Source: Cudoniella acicularis
Taxonomy: Eukaryota; Ascomycota; Leotiomycetes; Helotiales; Helotiaceae
Length of the DNA: 10,354 nucleotides
Assembly (NCBI GenBank): GCA_013054445.1
Contig: JAAMPI010001805.1
Location: forward strand, 1-10,354
Direction of reading: 5' to 3'
Shown: positions 1 through 6,281 of the stretch, one piece after another
How positions within the stretch are numbered: the first letter of the stretch is position 1
Layout: every line of letters starts with the position of its first letter
Translations under genes and position numbers: made by a program
Notes under the pieces: generated by a model
What the model was told of the DNA's origin: nothing
The model's input: the letters and a program-made list of their open reading frames with translations, nothing else
The model's database searches: none

Positions 1-45
1 GGCTGGTGCCGCTGAGGCTGGTGGTGGTTGTGTCGCTGTTGCCAT
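1..45 (-). CDS. 5' end of an unidentified leftward gene (partial)
   Basis: On the minus strand an ATG at 45-43 sits in a strong fungal start context (AAAAATGGC) and opens 15 codons reading MATATQPPPASAAPA before the window ends. Upstream of it, the minus strand has a long CT-rich, AUG-poor tract (about 100-190) typical of a filamentous-fungal leader. Further up, a TATAAAAA box and a CCAAT box lie in plausible order. The Ala/Pro-rich start is low in complexity and identifies no family. The call as a gene start rests on context alone, and the product is unknown. Confidence 0.5.
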   Translation of the reverse strand, partial: MATATQPPPASAAPA

Positions 46-382
46 TTTTAATATGTTTGTCGATGAGTAGCTGAGATCAATTGATGTCTGTGATAGGTGA
101 TAGATTATTTTGTTGGTGAGTCTGTCGTCGAAATTAAAATCGGGATGAGGTTGAAAAAGTGGAGAGGTGGAGAAGGGAGAGCAAGCACTAGATATAGGGC
201 AGTGGTGCAGTGGTATGTGTTTGCTATATGTCATGAGGTGCATTCATTTTGTGTACATCAGGAGATGGGTGTAAGTGGTCTGACGGGGAACATGTGAGGT
301 ACAATGTAAGTGAGCTGAGCAGTTGGAAAATAAGCAAATTGCATCATTGAAAAGCGCACTGGTTGGAAATGAGGGAAGGGCG

Positions 383-420
383 TTTTTATACGCATATTAC
401 TTGCTAATGACATGTCCAAT
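383..420 (-). promoter_or_regulatory. Probable TATA and CCAAT elements of the leftward gene at 1-45
   Basis: The plus strand reads tttttata at 383-390, which is TATAAAAA on the minus strand. A CCAAT pentamer lies at 416-420, about 26 bp further upstream in the leftward direction. Together they precede the CT-rich leader that ends at the ATG at position 45. The TATA box is about 340 bp from that ATG, so the leader would be long, and several upstream AUGs would be transcribed if it starts there. The motifs are seen directly; their use is inferred. Confidence 0.35.
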
Positions 421-668
421 CATAATTTCTTAGGTGTAAGGGTCATTTTCTGACAACACCAAATATTTTGTAAAAACAAATGAAAACGAGTCTAGGAAGC
501 ATCGAAAACTCTGGTGGCACTTGACACTAGTCATGCACGAAAAAATACCCAAATATCAAATATTCCCTAACAGTCATAATAGCATAACCAGAAAACAAGC
601 TCTTCGAATGCTAGCATTGTCCTGTAGACCACAGAAACAAGCAGCTAAGGTGAAACAAATTGAATTCG

Positions 669-682
669 TACACTCGAGTGTA
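669..682. repeat. 14-bp perfect palindrome in the sdhC 3' flank
   Basis: TACACTCGAGTGTA is perfectly self-complementary. It lies about 95 nt beyond the sdhC stop in the direction of transcription, so it is probably within or next to the 3' untranslated region. It has no loop, so a protein-binding site is as likely as an RNA hairpin. No function is shown. Confidence 0.6.
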
Positions 683-776
683 AATATCTACTCGCATCAA
701 GCATGTGCTTTCATTCAATCTTGCGCCATCAATCCCATCCACACCATTCCCACTATGCCCCTTTGCCCTGCTCTAA

Positions 777-1671
777 TTAAACAAGAAGGGCCAATGCCAA
801 CGCACTCGCAGTGCTTAATCCGACAACCGTCCAGCCAGTCTTGATAACAGTTGCATTCTTGAATGTGCGACCCAGGTCCCATGATAGATGTCGAAGTCCA
901 TTGATAGTATGGAAGGTAAATGGGAATGCAAAGAATAACTTTGTTCCGATCTTTGCAAGTACTGGCCTAAATTTCCCAATTCGTTAGCACTGAAGTTTCA
1001 ATTATCATATATCTTGCATTTCCCGCCACAATTTTAGTTCACAAAGAATCGGGGATAGTATTCGTACCAAGACGCAAAAGCCGCAGCCATACTAGCACTA
1101 TCCAGATGCCATCCCATCAACGGAGCAATCAAATACGCCGATCCGAAGATATAAACGGCACCCGAAAGAATTTCTCCCGTAATTCTGTTTAGGCCTGACA
1201 ATATCCAAGGGACTTGCGGCTTGTAGATTGTGAGATGAGGCGAAGTAGGACGGTTCTTTCGTTGCGCGACGAGGATTTCGTAGCTGTCTTTGGGGGTCAA
1301 ATTTTGGGTTGCTACTGGTCTATTAAATGTGTCAGCAAATTGGAAAAGGTGTAAGACGAGCAGAGAGACGCTTCGGAGGGATCGAGAAAAAGAGACTATG
1401 GGAAATGTTGGAGTTGCGAGGAGGGGAAACCCATACCGATAAGTGAGAGAAGATCCCATAACCGCCATTGGAGCAGCGAACTTCCTCGAAACCATCTGCG
1501 ACGCAAGAGTAGGCCTGCTGGCCACGACTGTACCTCAATCATCATTAGCTTCGCTCAACGTCGAAACTCGAGCTTGAGCTCGTGGTGGGATGCTCCAGTC
1601 GCAATCGAGAAAAGAGGGAGGGAAGACATACGCCTGCGCAGCGATTGCTGAGTTGCTCTTTGTGCCAACAT
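777..1671 (-). CDS. sdhC: Succinate dehydrogenase cytochrome b560 subunit, mitochondrial (complex II SdhC)
   Basis: Membrane anchor subunit of complex II, which passes electrons from succinate to ubiquinone in the inner mitochondrial membrane. Four exons (1671-1632, 1527-1437, 1319-1068, 966-777) join in frame to 190 residues, a normal family length. All introns are GT-AG (104, 117, 101 nt); the last has branch point GCTAAC. Residues 1-50 have many Arg/Ser/Gln and no Asp/Glu, as in a matrix-targeting peptide. The family signature follows: SPHLTIYKPQ (70-79) and SGLNRITG (85-92), whose Ser85 and Arg89 match the quinone-site Ser/Arg of E. coli SdhC. FHTINGLRHLSWD (146-158) carries the expected haem ligand His147. 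Three membrane spans fit about 92-112, 129-150 and 168-190. The ATG at 1671 starts the only frame giving the targeting peptide. With SdhB and SdhD it forms the SDHI fungicide target. Glu93, just inside the first helix, and Gly86 are worth comparing with relatives. Confidence 0.95.
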
Positions 1672-2564
1672 GGTGATCGTCTCAATTGCTTCAACCGCGG
1701 AAAAGAAGAGGACCTCAACGATGGCTGGCAACTCAAGATGGAGGTGGATGTAGTCGTCGTTGGTACGGAACAGACCGGTCGGCGGCTCTTTCTTCCATCC
1801 TCGGCAGTAACAATGCAATTCTCGCTAACCCAGCCAACCAATCACCACCCTCCAAAAGCTAAGCATCATCATAACACGTGATCTGTTACCCAACTGTTTC
1901 GAGAATTTTTCTTCGCGCCTTCTCTTCCTTTTTCATCATGAGCATCAAATCCACCACGCCGCTAGATCTCCAAAGTGGCAGCTACTGGTGATGTGACTCG
2001 CCGAAGGCGTCTTGTCATTGGTATCGGTCACGCCTATATGTTCTAAGAAGGAATGCGATCTGTCGTTAATCTCGACCTCGGGGATGTCAATCTTGAGGTC
2101 GTTTCATTTTATGATCTACAGTTTTTCTTTATGATGCGATGCTTTATTGCGTATAGCTCGGTGAGGTGGGGAACGCTAAGCAGCTATGATGAGCTGTGAG
2201 AATGAGAAGCTTGATGCAGTGTCGCCGGGACGATTGCGATCAATGAGAAACACTGTCGGGGCTTGTCGAAGTGCGCAATTATTAAATTGACGACGACACA
2301 AACATAAGCTCTGCAAGGCTTCAATTTCGTCTCTGGAAATTCTGATTCATGAGGTTTTAAGAAATTACATTCAACAAGGTGCAAGGCATCGCATAGTGAG
2401 GGTATAAGAATCAAATTACTACAAATTGCTATGAATAGGTATCTTTCAAACACATAATCTGAGCTATAGAACGCTCCAACATCTCAACCTTATCACTTCA
2501 CTTCATTGTTTTAAATTTCCCTCATAGGATGACCCTCGATTCTGGAAAGAGATTACAATTACAA
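1672..2564. other. Intergenic region between sdhC and the transporter gene
   Basis: This holds the sdhC leader and promoter (1672 to about 1900) and, at the right, the 3' flank of the transporter gene, which also runs leftward. A CT-rich tract (1905-1935) leads to an ATG at 1938, but that frame closes after 17 codons (1938-1991) and no splice I tried extends it. The rest (about 2000-2560) is AT-rich and shows no coding or RNA gene that I can support. Confidence 0.55.
1838..1880 (-). promoter_or_regulatory. Candidate sdhC promoter elements: CCAAT box and CACGTG E-box
   Basis: A CCAAT box (CCAATCA, 1838-1844) lies about 170 bp upstream of the sdhC ATG, and a CACGTG E-box (1875-1880) lies 31 bp beyond it. 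CCAAT boxes bound by the HAP complex are common in fungal respiratory genes, and CACGTG is a bHLH (Cbf1-type) site; both points come from family knowledge. The E-box is palindromic and could also serve rightward transcription. Binding is inferred. Confidence 0.4.
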
Positions 2565-4272
2565 TCACACCGTCTCGACTTGAGTGACAGCTCCATCCTT
2601 CTCCAATCCACTCTCGAGTCCAGCACGAAGAGCTTCTTCCTCTGATTCCAATTCTGCCCATACGATCTTGTGCGCCTTCGAAGCCGTGTGGCTACGATCG
2701 AAGAGACGGTCGATTGCCTCAAGAGGAATGTTCTTGGTTTCTGGAATTAAGAAGTATACGAAGACGGCACCGAACAGCATCAAAGCGGCAAAGAAGAAGT
2801 ACACGCCAAATCCCATAGATGTGAACATTTGAGGAGTAAAGCGAGCAACGAGGAAGTTCCAGAACCAGTTGTTCGCCGCCGCAAATGCTTGAGCGAGGGT
2901 TCGGACGTTCTGATCGAACATTTCACTGTTAAGGACCCATGGTGTAGGATTCCAAGTGGGAGAGTAGAATGCCTAATAATTGTTAGATGGGCCAAACATA
3001 TAGGACGATAAAAGCTTACAGTCCACAGGTAAAAGAAGAAAACGGCCGATGTTCCTGCCGGGGACAAGACACCGCTGGTATTCGCTCCTGGGTCTGCAAT
3101 CGCGATGTATGCACCAACATACCACAAGCAAAGACTGCCTCCAATAGCACCAATCATCAACAATCTTCGTCGACCATACTGATCGATGAGGAAAGCAAGA
3201 TAGATGAGGGTGAAGACTGTCTTCACAACTCCAAATAGACCAGTCGTGAAGAGTGAGGTGTTGGTTCCGACAATGCCAAGACTTTTGAAGACCGTTGGTG
3301 AGTAGTAGTTGATGGCGTTGATCCCAGATGCATTTTGCCAGAAGAAGAGGGAACCACCGAGGAAAAATCTCCATTGGATTCGTTTGCTTGCAGCAAGAAG
3401 CTTGAATGGTTGCCAAAATCCAAGACCGCCGGCAGCCATTTGGCGCTCAATGTTCGCATCGATGGCATAAATCTCCTCCTTAATGTAGATATCATGTTCA
3501 TCGAGATCGCGAATCCAGCAGAGATTCTTGATAGCCTTCTCTCGTTTGCCCTTGGTCATCAACCAACGTGGAGACTCGTGTAGCCAGAAAGAACCGGCAA
3601 ATAGGAGGCCGGATGGAATTAGTTGTATAGCGAAGGGAATAAGCCACTGGGTGTGATTCGAGGGTAGGTTTTCGCTGACGCCATACTGTTTATTTGATCA
3701 GCATGTTTTCGACATTCTTGAAAGTGAATACTTACGTTAATCCAGAAACCAACAAGTCCACCGACTTGCCAGCCCAATTCAAACATGCAAACCAGTCGAC
3801 CACGAATAGCAGGAGGAGAAATTTCTGAGATATAAATGGGAGCCAAATTACTAGCACCACCCACACCCAAACCGGCAAGTACACGTCCAGCATATATCAG
3901 ACCAAGTCCACGATCACCATTTGCACCAAGCATCATTCCTGCGCCGACAGTAAAAAGGGCACTGAAAACAGCCAATCCAATAGTTCGACCGAGACGGAAT
4001 GCAGCTACATAGGCAAAGATGGCTCCAAAGAAGGCACCAGCTTGGTAACAAGAGACGATGTTTGCGTTGAGAAGGTTGACTTGATCGGTCGAGAGGGCGG
4101 CAAAATTGAATTCTTTCTTGAAAGATGGTAGAGAGAGCGTCGTTCCGATGAAAGCACTGTCGTAACCAATCATGACAGCAGCAGAGCCAGCGATGGCTGC
4201 GCAGGCATAAACCCGCCAGTTGTAGACATTTGAAGGCGTTGGCCTGTCCTCGACCTTGGTGAAGATACCCAT
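2565..4272 (-). CDS. MFS sugar transporter of the quinate permease (QutD/Qa-y) family
   Basis: Plasma-membrane proton symporter of the major facilitator superfamily, probably importing quinate or a related acid or sugar. Exons 4272-3736, 3685-3020 and 2972-2565 join to 536 residues; from memory N. crassa Qa-y and A. nidulans QutD are about the same length. Introns are 50 and 47 nt, GT-AG. The N-terminus (VEDRPTP, YNWRVY, GYDSAFIGTT) closely follows Qa-y as I remember it. Family motifs seen are GRVLAGLGVGGASN, RGRLV, the ESPRWL loop (216-221), FFWQNASGINAINYYSP, DQYGRRRLL and PETKNIPLE (478-486), on a twelve-helix pattern. In the PESPR motif the Pro is His215. The C-terminal tail is acidic and cytosolic. 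Fungal galacturonate transporters belong to the same subfamily, so the substrate is not settled. No other quinate-pathway gene is in the window. CreA-like sites upstream suggest glucose repression. The ATG at 4272 gives the conserved N-terminus. Confidence 0.9.
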
Positions 4273-4287
4273 TTTGAATGCGGGGTA

Positions 4288-4308
4288 GACTGGAGAAATG
4301 CCCCAGTC
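4288..4308 (-). repeat. Short inverted repeat in the transporter leader
   Basis: GACTGG (4288-4293) and CCAGTC (4303-4308) are inverted with a 9-nt spacer, about 16 nt upstream of the transporter ATG. In the mRNA they could form a 6-bp hairpin close to the start codon. The arm on the ATG side also contains CTGGAG, a CreA-type hexamer. Function is not shown. Confidence 0.4.
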
Positions 4309-4394
4309 GAAAAGAGTGCTGGTGAGGATGTTGCTCAGGAAAGAGCTGGAGAGAAGACTCTGTAGGGATGAGATGAGATGGAGCTCTTCACAAT

Positions 4395-4494
4395 CCGGGG
4401 AAGAGCTGGGGCAGATATCTGATTTTCCAGGTCATTGTCCCAGCTCAAGCTTCTTTCAATTTTCCTAGATTTGATATGTTTCCCCACTGCGGGG
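4395..4494 (-). promoter_or_regulatory. Cluster of four CreA/Mig1-type (SYGGRG) sites upstream of the transporter
   Basis: CCGGGG (4395-4400) and CTGGGG (4406-4411) are tandem sites with starts 11 bp apart. The stretch ccccactgcgggg carries GTGGGG on the minus strand (4482-4487) and GCGGGG on the plus strand (4489-4494) as a head-to-head pair. All fit the CreA consensus SYGGRG, and paired sites are the form usually functional in fungi (established knowledge). They lie 120-220 bp upstream of the ATG. I did not find a QutA/Qa-1F-type palindrome (GGRTAA...TTATCC) here by eye. Confidence 0.45.
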
Positions 4495-4805
4495 GGGAAG
4501 AATCTTCATCCGCGACCTCCTAAGGCCGTCCACTACCCCAGGCCATTAGAATTTTGACAGCCATTATTCGCTGACCGGATAGGTCCTGTTGAGGACTTGG
4601 GGCAGCGTCCGGGGGCGGGTCCGGGCCTGACTCGTGGTTGGCTTGTGGCGTCCAGAAGGGGCCAGGAAAACCTCCAGAACCGGCTCTCGACCAACGGGAC
4701 CCCGCAAGATGGATGACACTGGCTGGCACTACGCGCGAGGGCTCGTCTCCACACCATTGGACACTTCTGGGCTTCAACTGCACACACGCGGTGAAAGTCT
4801 TGGAG

Positions 4806-4859
4806 GGATGCGCATCCGACGTAGCCACAGGCATGAGCTTTTAACCGGCATCGGATGCG
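4806..4859. repeat. GGATGCGCATCC palindrome and related inverted copy
   Basis: GGATGCGCATCC (4806-4817) is a perfect 12-bp palindrome. The 9-mer CGCATCCGA (4811-4819) recurs inverted as TCGGATGCG (4851-4859), so the heptamer GGATGCG occurs three times within 54 bp. Such an arrangement could bind a dimeric regulator or form a small cruciform or hairpin. It lies midway between two divergent promoters, and no factor can be named. Confidence 0.6.
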
Positions 4860-5065
4860 TGCCTGTTGTTGAACTTGGACCTGCGATCGCCAGGATGAAG
4901 GTTTTTCAGGACGGACCTCGGCAGGCTACCGTCTCCACGAGTGGCAGTCAGCATTTGAAAGTCCGGGGTTGAGATTCTTAGTTCATTTGTGTGAATGTAT
5001 TGAGTTGTGGTACGTATTTCTGGAGAAGACGGACAGCTGCAGCTCGATGGAGTGGTCCAGTTCTG

Positions 5066-5279
5066 CACGTGATCGTCGCTCTTCCCCACTCCCATTTAAT
5101 TGGCCTGGAAAGGGATGTACAGAAAGGAAGAGTCAGCATTTGAGAACTGAGCTGTGTTACCGTGTCAAGCAGGGAGCTAGAGCTTTCAAGTTGTCTTGGA
5201 GGTGGACAGCTAAAGCAATTCGGGCCGAGCGAGCACTTAGCCCCAAAAAGAAAGACCTACCTAGGTACCCTGGCACGTG
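5066..5279 (+). promoter_or_regulatory. Two identical GCACGTGATCG E-box elements ahead of a CT-rich leader-like tract
   Basis: CACGTG occurs at 5066-5071 and 5274-5279, each in the identical 11-mer GCACGTGATCG, with copies 208 bp apart. The second copy is followed immediately by a pyrimidine-rich, AUG-free stretch (5283-5410) like a fungal 5' leader, ending at a possible donor, GTAATT. The CACGTGATC core also occurs in the sdhC promoter (1875). This looks like a core promoter for rightward transcription, either of an unrecognised transcript or of a long spliced GH1 leader. Confidence 0.35.
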
Positions 5280-6146
5280 ATCGCTTCTTCTCCAGCCATT
5301 TTCTGCCACTTCCACTTCCACCAAATCGCGACGCCGCCCAACGCGACTCTTTCTTCTCAACTCCACGCAACGAATTACTTCTTCAGACCATCAACACCTG
5401 CACCTCTGGGTAATTCATCGCATCTTTCCTTATCCGCCCCGTTCGTTCTCATATCGATTCTTTTACGGCCTCTCCGATATTGTCCACTTGTATTAATATT
5501 TTTTTATGATTGTCTCGGCCGTTCTCGATCTTTATTTTGCCTTTCGTATATATGATCTTCTGTAAGGTCGAGATGTTGATTGATTCTCCTTTGCGTATAC
5601 ATGATATCAATGAGATATTGGTCCACTCTCGCGATGCGTCCACATGATGTCTGTTATCAGTGTTTCGTTGACTTGTTTGATTCAGCCTCCTTGACACTAC
5701 GCTACCCTTTCCGCACGCCATTCAGCTGACTCGCTGCATCTTCCTTGCAAAGGCTGGAAGAACTTTATCGCCGACAAGCCAGGTCACGCGCGGGTTGATA
5801 GTGAGCTCTACCCATCCCTCCTCCCCCTCAATTTATCGCTGGCAGCCTCAAACTCCCACGCATTAAGGAAACTTTGCACGCAAAACGGCCGGTATTTGTA
5901 GCCGCAACCCGAAATCTGGTCAATCTTGCTGCACTTCGCGATATTTTTTGCGTCACGGAGGCTCATCTCCCGTCCATTCCATAGTGCTGGATCATTATTC
6001 CTGGTCAATATGCACAGTACCTGGATACCATCAATTATTTCCGAACATCTTGTACAACTACTTCCTTTGCTTGGCTCATTACTACATAATCACTCCAGGC
6101 AAAACAGGACAGCAATCTGATCCTACAGGTTTATCCGGAGAAAAAA

Positions 6147-6254
6147 ATGTCGTTCTACAGGTGTTTAAGAGGCCGAGCTGCCAAACTTTCATTTCCTCTT
6201 GAGTACATTTTGGGTCGCCAGCGTGCCCATACTCCCAGTGACTTTTCAAACTGA
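6147..6254 (+). other. Upstream open reading frame (35 codons) in the GH1 leader
   Basis: An ATG at 6147 in a favourable context (AAAAAAATGTC) opens 35 codons and stops with TGA at 6252-6254, 27 nt before the GH1 start. If the GH1 transcript begins upstream of 6147, this frame would be met first by scanning ribosomes and should lower or condition GH1 translation. The peptide matches nothing I recognise. It matters only if the transcription start lies upstream, which the sequence cannot show. Confidence 0.3.
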
Positions 6255-6281
6255 GAAATTCTCTCCGTCAACGCCGACAAG

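Larger units (their letters stand above)
46..776. other. Intergenic region: leader and promoter of the left gene, 3' flank of sdhC
   Basis: No coding region is supported here. The left part is leader and promoter of the leftward gene. The right part (about 600-776) should be the sdhC 3' untranslated region. I see no AATAAA on the minus strand below the sdhC stop. Open frames at 97-297 (+) and 521-844 (+) lack family features, and the second runs antisense into sdhC exon 4. Confidence 0.6.
4273..6281. other. Divergent intergenic region between the transporter and GH1 genes
   Basis: About 2 kb with no supported protein gene. From left to right: transporter promoter with CreA-like sites (to about 4500); a GC-richer stretch (about 4500-4975; 38 of 60 bases are G or C at 4621-4680) with inverted repeats; two GCACGTGATCG boxes (5065-5075 and 5273-5283) followed by a CT-rich, AUG-poor leader-like tract (5283-5410); AT-rich sequence; then the GH1 leader with a uORF. 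Open frames up to 112 codons occur at 4634-4972 and 5449-5721 but lack recognisable domains. A non-coding or spliced transcript starting near 5285 is possible. Confidence 0.5.

Noticed and set aside
521..844. 107-codon open frame on the plus strand
   Set aside because: It runs antisense into sdhC exon 4 and its 3' flank, shows no domain, and has no leader-like context.
1545..1881. Overlapping open frames on both strands around sdhC exon 1
   Set aside because: They are shadows of the sdhC first exon, intron and leader; only the frame starting MLAQRATQQSLRR joins to the conserved exons.
2584..3583. Several plus-strand and minus-strand frames of 60-147 codons
   Set aside because: They are other-frame readings of the transporter exons, whose own frame carries all MFS motifs.
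4273..4500. QutA/Qa-1F activator palindrome upstream of the quinate-type transporter
   Set aside because: No GGRTAA...TTATCC-like palindrome was found, so quinate induction cannot be claimed from the sequence.
4520..4972. Open frames up to 112 codons on both strands
   Set aside because: GC-rich sequence keeps frames open by chance; no recognisable domain, no good start context, no intron support.
5449..5721. 90-codon minus-strand frame
   Set aside because: No family features, no clear promoter on the minus strand, and it opposes the leader-like plus-strand signals.
4273..6281. Search for tRNA or 5S rRNA genes in the long intergenic region
   Set aside because: No B-box-like GGTTCGANTCC on either strand and no 5S-like internal control region were seen by eye.
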